Positions 1 through 6,199 of a DNA stretch of 14,235 nt are shown piece after piece. Origin of the DNA: JBGPIK01 sp041484845. Its GTDB lineage: Bacteria > Desulfobacterota > Binatia > UBA9968. The first letter of the stretch is position 1, and every line of letters begins with the position of its first letter. The stretch lies in assembly GCA_041484845.1 (NCBI GenBank), contig JBGPIK010000148.1, positions 1-14,235 of the forward strand, written 5' to 3'. A program made the position numbers and the translations under genes. The notes beneath the pieces were generated by a model. That model did no database searches. It was not told the DNA's origin and saw nothing but the letters and a program-made list of their open reading frames with translations.

Positions 1-1
1 C

Positions 2-277
2 GCCAAGCAAGCGTTGGCTTTCGCGACGGGCGAGAAGAGCCACGGCTGCGTTGTTCATATTCCTGAAGAAATCAACGTGAAGGCGATCCGGGAAAAGGTG
101 GAGATGTCGCAAAGCGAGTTTTCCCGCATGTTCGGATTCAGTAAGCGCACGCTTGAGCATTGGGAACACGGACGGCGCGTGCCCACGGGTCCAGCGCGAG
201 CTTTCCTCACCGTTATAGCCCGTGAGCCGGAGGCGGTGCGCCGTGCGCTCGCCGACGAATCAAGAACTGTGATTTAG
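2..277 (+). CDS. HigA/XRE-family antitoxin-like DNA-binding regulator, 5' partial
   Basis: This is the C-terminal part of a small helix-turn-helix protein of the kind paired with HigB/RelE-type toxins. The frame is open to the left edge, so the true start lies outside the window. A TTG at 14 is only an internal Leu codon, because family members usually have about 15-20 residues before this point. Visible signatures are a VHIPEEINVKAIRE lead-in, an HTH core (MSQSEFSRMFGFSKRTLEHW), the family-typical WEHGRRVPTGPAR turn, and an IAREPEAVRRAL tail. These proteins usually repress their own operon and neutralise a toxin encoded just upstream, which would be out of view here. It ends with TAG at 275-277 and nothing follows it closely on the plus strand. 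The family is clear; pairing with a toxin is inference. Confidence 0.85.
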   Translation, partial: AKQALAFATGEKSHGCVVHIPEEINVKAIREKVEMSQSEFSRMFGFSKRTLEHWEHGRRVPTGPARAFLTVIAREPEAVRRALADESRTVI

Positions 278-678
278 GATTCTCTCTCAGGCTGTGGCGA
301 ACGCCGTCGATCAACAACCGTCTGATCGTTACAAGCGGTCTCTGGCGCGTGTATTGAGTATTGGGTCTGACATGGGTATTAGATCTGACATAACAATCAT
401 TACAATCCTTGTGACTGGAATCTGAGATCCTTGTTTTTCGCGCCGCAAACAACCGCCTGCCAGGGTTAGAGGATTTTCATATCCCAGGGCGTGCATATTT
501 TCGTCAGGTTTCATCTTCCACGCGGGATTTTTCGCCGCGCCTATCAAGAATCGTGGATCGTGTTTGAGAGCGTCGCTCACGACAAGGATGAATTATGAAC
601 AATGAGAGATGAAAAGAGGAATAACATGAAGTCGAGCATCGCCCTTATGCGTCGCGCCGGAATGCGACGGTGGACCTC
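278..678. other. Gene-poor spacer (401 nt) with short open frames only
   Basis: I see no convincing gene here. A minus-strand frame of 83 codons (329-580) has a few plausible-looking stretches such as KNPAWKMKPDENMHALG. It has no family I recognise and its 3' half runs through the short tandem duplication at 359-391, so I read it as debris at best. No terminator with a T-run is obvious after the regulator's stop. Confidence 0.5.
359..391. repeat. Short imperfect tandem duplication, 18-nt period
   Basis: A 15-nt word, TATTGGGTCTGACAT at 359-373, recurs as TATTAGATCTGACAT at 377-391 with 13 of 15 identities and an 18-nt period. A shorter GTATTGA lies directly before it (351-357). No function is apparent; replication slippage is the simplest explanation. 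Confidence 0.6.
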
Positions 679-897
679 TTAGAGCCCCGGCTGCATCCCC
701 CGCTCCTTGTAGGCCTCGGGCGAGAACAGAAGTCGCAGGAGCGCCTTGGCGGCCTCGGGCTCCTTGGAGCGCGCGAACAGGAAACCCACCAGAGCCGTCG
801 GAGTCGAAATCTCCCGCGGCAGCGGGCCGACGACTTCGACGCCGGGCTCGGTGATGATCTCGCTGATGTAGGTTACCGCGGCTCGACTGACGCGCAA
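679..897 (-). pseudogene. C-terminal relic of a ModA-like molybdate/extracellular substrate-binding protein
   Basis: The frame encodes about 72 residues that match the end of ModA-type periplasmic binding proteins: TYISEIITEPGVEVVGPLP, then EISTPTALVGFLFARSKEPEAA split over the next stretch, and KALLRLLFSPEAYKERGMQPG as the closing helix. Intact family members are about 250 residues, so roughly the first 180 are missing. An in-frame TGA lies two codons upstream of the only start-like codon (a TTG), with no ribosome binding site. The region beyond about 900 shows no continuation in any minus frame that I recognise. It is therefore a decayed fragment that probably no longer makes a product. The assignment rests on the tail alone, so the exact ligand family (molybdate or another small ion) is uncertain. 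A longer minus-strand open frame over the same bases (593-1405) is Arg-rich and low in hydrophobic residues, and is not real. Confidence 0.65.
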
Positions 898-981
898 TGG
901 TCAGCAAATTAATTCCTTTCGTGATTTCGAAAATTATCGAATCCACGCTTTCCTCCCGTTTCCTCTGATCCGTCATTTGCC

Positions 982-1011
982 TTGACTCCTCTTTTCCGTT
1001 TGTCCTATTGT
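982..1011 (+). promoter_or_regulatory. Candidate sigma70-like promoter before the deacetylase remnant
   Basis: TTGACT at 982-987 and TATTGT at 1006-1011 are separated by 18 nt. The -35 is close to consensus and the -10 matches 4 of 6. It lies 67 nt upstream of the ATG at 1079, consistent with a surviving promoter for that gene remnant. This is by inspection only. Confidence 0.4.
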
Positions 1012-1078
1012 GACTTGCAAACACAGGGGTAGACTTCCGGTCGCACCCGTTTGTAATTTGACAGATCTGGAGTTCACG

Positions 1079-1417
1079 ATGGCGCGAGAGATAAAACTTG
1101 ACCCTAATGTCGGCTGGCCTTCGGGAGTTCGTCTGCCCGTTGTCCTTACATTTGAGCATCAGTCGGGGGAAGGAGCGCCCCTGTTTCCCGGCGAGAGGCC
1201 GAACTATATGGTCGGTGGCGCGATGCAGTACGGTGCGAGGCGCGGCATCTGGAACATCCTTGAGCTTCTCGACAAATACCAAATCAAGGCAACTTTTTTC
1301 GTCGTCGGCACGTCGGTGTTTCCGACTATGTCGGGCTATCCGCCGACCGCTACGATCGCGGCTCTGAGCTACCGGACCGCGGAATATATTTTGCGGCAGA
1401 AGCACTGGTTTGCGTAA
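1079..1417 (+). pseudogene. Truncated polysaccharide deacetylase (NodB/PuuE-like), N-terminal part only
   Basis: The 112-codon frame begins with an ATG preceded by GGAG (1069-1072, 6-nt spacing). It opens like PuuE-type carbohydrate-esterase-4 proteins: IKLDPNVGWPSGVRLPVVLTF, then QYGARRGIWNILELLDKY and IKATFFVVGTS at residues 69-79. The first NodB motif appears as LTFEHQ (residues 23-28), with Glu where many members have Asp. After residue 79 or so (about nt 1315) the family similarity stops. The remaining 33 residues (FPTMSGYPPTATIAALS and on) resemble nothing I know, and a TAA ends the frame. Intact relatives are about 270-300 residues and need the later His/His and Asp/His motifs for metal binding and catalysis; these are absent. 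The most likely history is deletion of the 3' two thirds with fusion to unrelated sequence. The frame nominally opens at 1010, but the ATG with the ribosome site is the better start. Confidence 0.75.
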
Positions 1418-1440
1418 TCCGGTTCAGATTCTTTCTCAAT

Positions 1441-1516
1441 CGCTTTGAACTGTTTAAACGATTCATCCTCCCGCCTCTTGAGCCGTTTGAACTTTTGAAC
1501 CTTGAACCTTTGAACC
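1441..1516 (+). repeat. TTGAAC repeat cluster, copy 1
   Basis: This spacer segment contains repeated TTGAAC-like words: TTTGAACTG, TTTAAACG, TTGAGCCG, TTTGAACT, TTTGAACC, TTGAACC, TTTGAACCC. They lie about 7-9 nt apart at the dense 3' end and are more scattered at the 5' end. It lies between the deacetylase remnant and the first binding-protein gene and belongs to a five-member family in this window. Confidence 0.8.
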
Positions 1517-1604
1517 CGGATTCCGCAGTTGAGATTGAGGATGTCCGCGATGTAGGCCCGGAGCGGCCGAGCGCTTTACGCTGCTTCCAAGCGCGGAATC
1601 CGGG
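1515..1604. repeat. Dispersed intergenic element bounded by a perfect 12-bp inverted repeat
   Basis: CCCGGATTCCGC at 1515-1526 and its exact reverse complement GCGGAATCCGGG at 1593-1604 flank 66 nt. The left 50 nt (1518-1567) are similar to 5960-6016, sharing GGATTCCGCAGTTGA, GTCCGCG and CCCGGAGCGGC blocks with a length difference of about 7 nt. This suggests a small REP- or MITE-like intergenic element rather than coding DNA. Confidence 0.6.
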
Positions 1605-1685
1605 ATAATCGTGCCGAGTCGGTCGAAGAACTTGACGCCGAGCCGGCGCTTCAGCTAGTGTCTCAAACCATTCAGAGGTTCGCCG

Positions 1686-2690
1686 ATGAAGATTGGCACA
1701 CGAGTCGTTGTCTTCCTCGCCCTATTTGCACCCAGCGCCGCTGTCGATTCAAACGCACAGCTGTCTAAAATTACGACCTCATACGTTTCCGACTCTGCGG
1801 CTGTGTTGCCGCTCTGGCTTGGCAAAGAGGCGGGCATTTTCGCGCGCAATGGCTTGGACGTGCAGGCCGTGCGGGTGCACGCAGCGGTAGGGATCATGGC
1901 TCTCCTGTCCGGCGAACTGCAATTCGTCATGGTGGCGGGCCCGGTGGTGGTAGACAGCGCGCTGCGCGGCTCGAATGCCGTTTATGTCGCCGGCGGCATG
2001 TCAACCCTCGATTTCGTGCTGATCACCCGGCCCGAGATCAAGACCCCCGAACAACTCAAAGGCGGCACTGTCGGTTTGTCGGCATTCAGAGGCGCTAATC
2101 CCGCCGCGACCCGTTTCGCCTTGCAGAAGCTTGGGCTTGGACCAAAGGACGTGTCGCTCATCGTGATCGGCGGCACCAGCGAAAGGATCGCCAGCCTGCG
2201 CTTGGGAAAAATTCAAGCGACGCTTTTCAGCCCGCCGCAAAATATCACCGCGCAGCGCGAAGGCTTCAACGCCCTGGCGGATGTGGCGGAGTTAGGGCTG
2301 CCGTTCGTGCATACCGGCCTAGCGACAACGCGCGGCTTCATTCGCGACAACCCGGAGATCGTGCGGCGCTACGTCAGATCGCACCTCGAGGCGATTGCCT
2401 TGATGAAGACGGACCGCGAGGCTGCGATCAAAGCGCTGGGGAAATACCTGGGGCAAATCAAGGACCGCGATGTTCTCGTGAAATCCTATGAGGCCGCGGC
2501 GCCCGACAACAGAATTTCGCGCAAACAATACCCCAGCTTGGCCGGCCTTCAGACGGTCCTCAACCTAGTGTCCGAAGACACTCCCAAGGCGAAGAGCGCG
2601 AAGCCGGAGGATTTTGTCGATAATCGCTTCCTCAAGGAATTGGATGACCGCGGCTTCATCGATGATCTTTACAAGGGCAAGCCGCGATGA
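1686..2690 (+). CDS. ABC transporter substrate-binding protein, NMT1/THI5-like (SsuA/TauA type), no. 1
   Basis: A 334-residue periplasmic solute-binding protein of the NitT/TauT superfamily. It would capture a small organic solute and hand it to a membrane transporter. The start is supported by AGAGG at 1674-1678 (7-nt spacing). The N-terminus is a Sec signal: basic residues at 2-6, a hydrophobic run VVVFLALFA, and likely cleavage after SNA (residue 24). The mature part shows the family pattern of WLGKEAGIFARNGLDV (residues 44-59), an ITRPEIKTPEQLKGGTVGLS lobe-switch stretch, and the tail AKPEDFVDNRFLKELDDRGF. That tail is nearly the same as in the third binding protein, so these two are paralogues. 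The length is normal for the family. No permease or ATPase gene is near. The TGA at 2688-2690 overlaps an upstream in-frame ATG of the next frame, but the next gene really starts about 100 nt later. The ligand is unknown. Confidence 0.92.
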   Translation: MKIGTRVVVFLALFAPSAAVDSNAQLSKITTSYVSDSAAVLPLWLGKEAGIFARNGLDVQAVRVHAAVGIMALLSGELQFVMVAGPVVVDSALRGSNAVYVAGGMSTLDFVLITRPEIKTPEQLKGGTVGLSAFRGANPAATRFALQKLGLGPKDVSLIVIGGTSERIASLRLGKIQATLFSPPQNITAQREGFNALADVAELGLPFVHTGLATTRGFIRDNPEIVRRYVRSHLEAIALMKTDREAAIKALGKYLGQIKDRDVLVKSYEAAAPDNRISRKQYPSLAGLQTVLNLVSEDTPKAKSAKPEDFVDNRFLKELDDRGFIDDLYKGKPR

Positions 2691-2693
2691 ATC

Positions 2694-2777
2694 TTTTGAA
2701 CTACTTCATTTTTTTGAGCGCCCTGAGTTTCTTAAAACGACTTGAACGCTTTGAACTGCTGGAACGTCTGGAACGAG
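2694..2777 (+). repeat. TTGAAC repeat cluster, copy 2
   Basis: The cleanest stretch, 2740-2775, is four units in exact 9-nt register: TTGAACGCT, TTGAACTGC, TGGAACGTC, TGGAACGAG. More decayed words (TTTTGAAC at 2694, TTTTTGAGCG, CTTAAAACG) precede it. Because 9 nt is three codons, the array is open in one frame and reads as an artificial LKRLERFELLERLER peptide in front of the second binding protein. Confidence 0.85.
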
Positions 2778-2791
2778 TGTTTTCTTATTCC

Positions 2792-3772
2792 ATGAAGCAG
2801 CGAATTCTCACGCTTCTCGCTGTCCCTCTCTTGAGCTTCCTTTGCCCGCGTGGCGCCATGGCGCAGCGATCGGCTCTGCAAAACGTTGTCGTCAGCTATC
2901 CTAGCAAATCGATCACGAGCTATCCGATCCTGGATACGGCGAGGCGGAAGGGCTTCTTTCAACAGCAAGGGCTCAATGCAAGTCTCGTCTACATGCGCGG
3001 GGGACTCGATATCAAAGCGGTGCTTACGGGAGACGCCGACTTCGGCACCAGCACAACCACGGCGGTCACCGCATTCGTCGCCGGCGCGCCGGTGCGCATC
3101 GTTTGCAGCTACAACTCCCATGTTGATCAAGTGCTGTACGCCCAACCAAAATATCGCAGTATTGCGCAGCTCAAAGGACAACCCATCGGCTCGCTGAACC
3201 CCGGCGGGCTGATCGACGTGCTGCTCAGACGAGTCCTGGTCGCCAATGGATTGAATCCGGATCGGGATGTGGTGCTCCTCAGCATGGGCGGCACGCCGGA
3301 GCGCTACGCCGCTTTGAAGGCCGGCAATATCGCGGCCACGATGTTGAGTTCGCCTTACAACTTCCTCGCCGAGAAGGAGGGCTTCTTTAGGCTCGCGGCG
3401 ACCCGCGACTATGTCGATGTCTCGGGGACGGCCGTGGTGGCGCACGCGGACCGCATCAGGAAAAACCCCGAACTGGTCAAGAAATTCATCCGCGCATCCG
3501 TGCGCGCCATCGCCTACATCCGCGAGAACAAGCCGGACACGGTTCAGATGATCATGCGCGAGTTTGCCATGAACCAAGAAATTGCAGCCTTGGCGTACAA
3601 CCAACTATTAGAATTGCTGAGCGAGGAGGGGCGAATGCACCTCGACGCGTTTCAGTTAATGGTCGATTTCGCCCGCGCCGCCCAGAAAGTCGATCGCCCG
3701 ATCGGCGCCTCGCAGCTCGTCGATGCGACCCTACTGGACGAGGTCTTAGGCGAGGGCAGCGCAGCGCGGTAG
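2792..3772 (+). CDS. ABC transporter substrate-binding protein, NMT1/THI5-like, no. 2
   Basis: A 326-residue periplasmic binding protein. The open frame extends back to an ATG at 2687, but the first 35 codons are translated repeat DNA. I place the start at ATG 2792 because a textbook signal peptide begins there: MKQR, hydrophobic ILTLLAVPLLSFL, and cleavage after AMA (residue 24). No clear ribosome binding site precedes this ATG. The Cys at residue 18 is not in a lipobox. Family features are TARRKGFFQQQGLNASLVYM (about 49-68), a GGLDIKAVLTGDADFG ligand-lobe segment, and KNPELVKKFIRASVRAIAYI in the C-terminal half. It lacks the KPEDF...LKELDD tail shared by the other two binding proteins, ending instead in SQLVDATLLDEVLGEG, so it is the more distant paralogue. 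Spacing of 101 nt from gene 1, on the same strand, allows co-transcription across the repeat array. The ligand is unknown. Confidence 0.9.
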   Translation: MKQRILTLLAVPLLSFLCPRGAMAQRSALQNVVVSYPSKSITSYPILDTARRKGFFQQQGLNASLVYMRGGLDIKAVLTGDADFGTSTTTAVTAFVAGAPVRIVCSYNSHVDQVLYAQPKYRSIAQLKGQPIGSLNPGGLIDVLLRRVLVANGLNPDRDVVLLSMGGTPERYAALKAGNIAATMLSSPYNFLAEKEGFFRLAATRDYVDVSGTAVVAHADRIRKNPELVKKFIRASVRAIAYIRENKPDTVQMIMREFAMNQEIAALAYNQLLELLSEEGRMHLDAFQLMVDFARAAQKVDRPIGASQLVDATLLDEVLGEGSAAR

Positions 3773-3790
3773 CGGTTCACGGCGATGGTT

Positions 3791-3876
3791 CCACCTTGAA
3801 CGGTTAAACCTTGAACCTTTGAACCGCTTCAGCTTTTTTGAACCGCTTGAACACCTTGAACGTTTTGAACCGTTTT
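3791..3876 (+). repeat. TTGAAC repeat cluster, copy 3
   Basis: The richest of the clusters, with about nine TTGAAC-like words. Its 3' part includes TTGAACACC, TTGAACGTT, TTGAACCGT as consecutive 9-nt units. It lies between binding-protein genes 2 and 3, and a short GC-rich hairpin follows immediately at 3879-3895. Confidence 0.85.
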
Positions 3877-3878
3877 AT

Positions 3879-3895
3879 GCGGCGTGAAACGCCGC
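3879..3895. other. Perfect 7-bp hairpin with GAA loop
   Basis: GCGGCGT-GAA-ACGCCGC forms a strong stem-loop directly after the repeat cluster and 107 nt downstream of binding-protein gene 2. It has no T-run on the plus side, so it is not a canonical intrinsic terminator. It could still act as an mRNA 3'-end stabiliser or an attenuating hairpin between genes 2 and 3. Confidence 0.5.
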
Positions 3896-3999
3896 CCGTT
3901 CGTCACAGTTGATTCCGAATAGATTGAGCGATAGGTTGCGGCACGATACCTTGCTCCGCTGCCCCTAGCGACGTTTATGCTTGATGGAAGGAGATCGTA

Positions 4000-5037
4000 A
4001 TGGAATCTCATTCACGTCAACCGCGATTTCTCAAATGCCGACTCTGGAAGAGCCGCTCGTGCGCCGTTTTACTTTGCCTTACGCTGCATATCCCGGCCAT
4101 CGCCTTGGGCGCTGACAAACTTGTTTTCGGCTGGAGCGCGATCACGGGCTCGCAGGCGGTGCCCTGGATTATGAAAGATGCCGGGCTGTTCGAGAAGCAC
4201 GGCCTCGACACCACGCTGATTTATCTTGACGGCGGCTCGAGAGCCATCCAGGTGCTTCTCTCCGGCAATGTTCCGATCGTGCAAGGCGGCGGCAATTCTC
4301 CCGTCGCCGCGCGATTCCGGGGAGGCGACATCAAGATCATCGCAGGTATCGTCAATGTCTTGGCCTACACTCTGGTGGTTAACCCGGAAATCAAAAAGCC
4401 CGAAGATCTGCGCGGGAAGACACTTGCGATCAGCCGCTTCGGTTCCAATTCCGACTACGCCACGCGCAAAATTCTTGTAAAATGGGGCCTCACGCCGGAT
4501 AAAGATGTCGCGATCATCCAAATCCCGGGCGGTCAACCGACGCGGCTGGCTGCAGTGCAAAACAAACAGGTCGCCGGCCTCGTCGCCCAACCTCCGGTGA
4601 CCCTGTTAGCGCGCAAAGCGCATCTGAATGTCCTGGCGGAGCCGTCCGACTTCGGCACCGCGTATACCAATACGCCCATCGCTTCGACCGGCGCATTCCT
4701 GCGCGACCACCGCGACATCGCGAGAAGATTCACCCGCGCGTTGGTCGAGGGAATTTACGTTTACAAGACCCAGAAAGACTTTGCCAAACGAACCATCGCC
4801 AAGTATATGCGGATCAACGATGCCGAGGCTGTTGAAGACAGCTATCAGTTTTTCTTGCCGATAGTGCCGGCGAAGCCTTACCCGCCGCTGGATGCCATTA
4901 GAGAAGTGCTCTTGGAGTTGGGTGAAAAGGATCCTAAAGCACGCGGCGCCAAGCCGGAAGATTTTGCGGATTCGAGCCTGGTGAAAGAGCTGGATGATAG
5001 TGGTTTTATTGATAACCTGTACAAAGCTAAGAAATAA
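4000..5037 (+). CDS. ABC transporter substrate-binding protein, NMT1/THI5-like (SsuA/TauA type), no. 3
   Basis: A 345-residue periplasmic binding protein with a strong ribosome site, GGAAGGAGAT at 3986-3995, 4-6 nt before the ATG. The signal peptide is long: a basic N-region of about 20 residues (SRQPRFLKCRLWKSRS), the hydrophobic core CAVLLCLTLHIPAIAL, and cleavage near residue 38. Family features are WIMKDAGLFEKHGLD (56-70), VNPEIKKPEDLRGKTLAISR, and a GLVAQPPVTLLARK hinge. The C-terminal tail AKPEDFADSSLVKELDDSGF is shared with binding protein 1. A weak possible promoter (TTGATT 3909-3914, 17 nt, TAGGTT 3932-3937) lies in the 227-nt spacer. The gene ends 45 nt before a dienelactone hydrolase gene that has its own good ribosome site, so the two are probably co-transcribed. 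Together with the two binding proteins upstream it forms an orphan receptor cluster with no transporter partner in view. The ligand is unknown. Confidence 0.92.
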   Translation: MESHSRQPRFLKCRLWKSRSCAVLLCLTLHIPAIALGADKLVFGWSAITGSQAVPWIMKDAGLFEKHGLDTTLIYLDGGSRAIQVLLSGNVPIVQGGGNSPVAARFRGGDIKIIAGIVNVLAYTLVVNPEIKKPEDLRGKTLAISRFGSNSDYATRKILVKWGLTPDKDVAIIQIPGGQPTRLAAVQNKQVAGLVAQPPVTLLARKAHLNVLAEPSDFGTAYTNTPIASTGAFLRDHRDIARRFTRALVEGIYVYKTQKDFAKRTIAKYMRINDAEAVEDSYQFFLPIVPAKPYPPLDAIREVLLELGEKDPKARGAKPEDFADSSLVKELDDSGFIDNLYKAKK

Positions 5038-5082
5038 TCGTGGCCCTTAAGGGTAGCGGCGCGTTCGCAACGGAGGTGAAAG

Positions 5083-5796
5083 ATGGCTAGCTCGTGGGAA
5101 AAGGCAAGGGTCGATGGAAGCGATATGCCGCTCTATCTGAGCGTGCCGTCGAGCGGCCGGCCGGTACCGGGTATCGTCGTCGTTCACGGGCAGTCGGGCT
5201 TGGACAGTTTTATCAAAGATACCACGCACATGCTGGCGCTTCAGGGATATGCAGCCGTCGCTCCGAATCTGTACCACCGCGATGGTCCGGATTGCAAAGA
5301 CGACAATCCAACGCGCAAAGCGAGATTACGCGACACGACGATCATCAGCGATATCAACGCTGCCATCGGATTTCTCAAGAATCACCCGCAAGTGGACGCG
5401 GGCCGGTTAGGCATCGTGGGCTTTTGCATGGGCGGCCGGCTTGTTTATCTCATGTCCGCCGCCAATCGTGATCTCAAAGCGGGGGTGATGTTTTACCCCA
5501 GCAGCACGATGGTACCCTTCGGCGATGCACCGTCGCCGTTTGAGCGCACACGCGAGATCGGTTGTCCGATTCAGGGACACTTTGGCGCTGACGACAAGAA
5601 CCCTTCACCGGAAGACATGCGCAAGCTCGACGCCGAGCTGACGCAATGGGGCAAATCCCACGAGTTTCACACCTATGCTGGCGCGGCGCACGCCTTTGTC
5701 AATTCGGGCTCCAACAATTACCGGCCCCATGCAGCGGCTCTCTCATGGCCGAAAGCGACAGAATTTTTCAGCAGGCATTTGGTGGCAAAAATCTAG
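5083..5796 (+). CDS. Dienelactone hydrolase family protein (alpha/beta hydrolase)
   Basis: A 237-residue cytoplasmic alpha/beta hydrolase, the usual length for the family. The canonical members open dienelactone to maleylacetate in chloro-aromatic breakdown; many homologues are general esterases or lactonases. The Cys-Asp-His triad is readable: nucleophile Cys115 in GFCMGG, Asp171 in GADDKNP, and His203 in AGAAHAF, at spacings close to the classical enzyme. The oxyanion/early strand is GIVVVHGQSGLD (30-41), and APNLYHRDG follows. There is no signal peptide. The ribosome site is GGAGGTGA (5072-5079), a very strong match. It follows binding protein 3 by 45 nt on the same strand, hinting that the imported solute carries an ester or lactone. 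This link is inference. Family and triad are confident; the substrate is not known. Confidence 0.93.
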   Translation: MASSWEKARVDGSDMPLYLSVPSSGRPVPGIVVVHGQSGLDSFIKDTTHMLALQGYAAVAPNLYHRDGPDCKDDNPTRKARLRDTTIISDINAAIGFLKNHPQVDAGRLGIVGFCMGGRLVYLMSAANRDLKAGVMFYPSSTMVPFGDAPSPFERTREIGCPIQGHFGADDKNPSPEDMRKLDAELTQWGKSHEFHTYAGAAHAFVNSGSNNYRPHAAALSWPKATEFFSRHLVAKI

Positions 5797-5838
5797 CCCA
5801 CTGATCTTCTCCCGTTCCTCGGTCGCCGGCTAACTGGG

Positions 5839-5910
5839 TTGAAGTCTTTGAAGGTCTTGAACGAATTGACCTTTGAACAATTCACACGACTTTAACGGTT
5901 GAACGCTTCA
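5839..5910 (+). repeat. TTGAAC repeat cluster, copy 4 (degenerate)
   Basis: Decayed words in the same orientation as the other copies: TTGAAGTCT, TTGAAGGTC, TTGAACGAA, TTGACC, TTTGAACAA, TTTAACGG, TTGAACGC. The first three are in 9-nt register. This is the most degenerate cluster and follows the hydrolase stop by about 40 nt. Confidence 0.7.
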
Positions 5911-5959
5911 ATCTTAAGAAACCTACCCGATAAACCTATCCAGGGATTGGGTTTAACCT

Positions 5960-6065
5960 GGATTCCGCAGTTGAAATTGAGACCGACGTCCGCGCTCGGC
6001 GTTAGCCCGGAGCGGCGAAGACACAGAAGCGAATAGTTTCAAGGTCTTGTTTGGTGCTTGGCCCG
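5960..6065 (+). repeat. Dispersed intergenic repeat, copy B
   Basis: The left part (5960-6016) resembles 1518-1567. The right part (6003-6065) aligns without gaps to 13181-13243, with 45 of 63 identities by hand count. Shared blocks are CGAAG-CACAGA, TTCAA and GGT-CT-GGC. No open frame is conserved, so it looks like a small non-coding repetitive element shared by at least three spacers of this window. Confidence 0.65.
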
Positions 6066-6199
6066 CCGCTGCGCTTTGTCTCCAGACATTACCCTATGCA
6101 CAGAAGCCCACTAGACGCTAAGGGGCAGAGGGGCATTGTCTTATTTGCGTAGGGCTTACGCCGAGCGCTCTGCGCTACTGCCAACCGCGACCTCCGGGT

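Larger units (their letters stand above)
5797..6199. other. Convergent spacer (403 nt) filled with repeats
   Basis: No gene is visible between the hydrolase (plus) and the MFS exporter (minus). The spacer holds repeat cluster copy 4, a dispersed element at 5960-6065, and a small hairpin, GCGTA-GGGCT-TACGC at 6147-6161. No classical T-run terminator is evident on either strand, although convergent genes would be expected to need one. Confidence 0.6.

Noticed and set aside
14..16. TTG at 14 as the true start of the antitoxin-like gene
   Set aside because: The frame stays open to the window edge and family members have extra residues before this ALAFATGE-like segment, so it is an internal codon.
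593..1405. Minus-strand open frame of 270 codons
   Set aside because: It spans the deacetylase remnant in antisense and the ModA relic in a shifted frame, is very Arg-rich, has no domain and no ribosome site.
2732..3604. Minus-strand open frame of 290 codons opposite binding protein 2
   Set aside because: It is a codon-bias shadow of a clear signal-peptide-bearing protein; its end is the reverse of the TTGAAC array.
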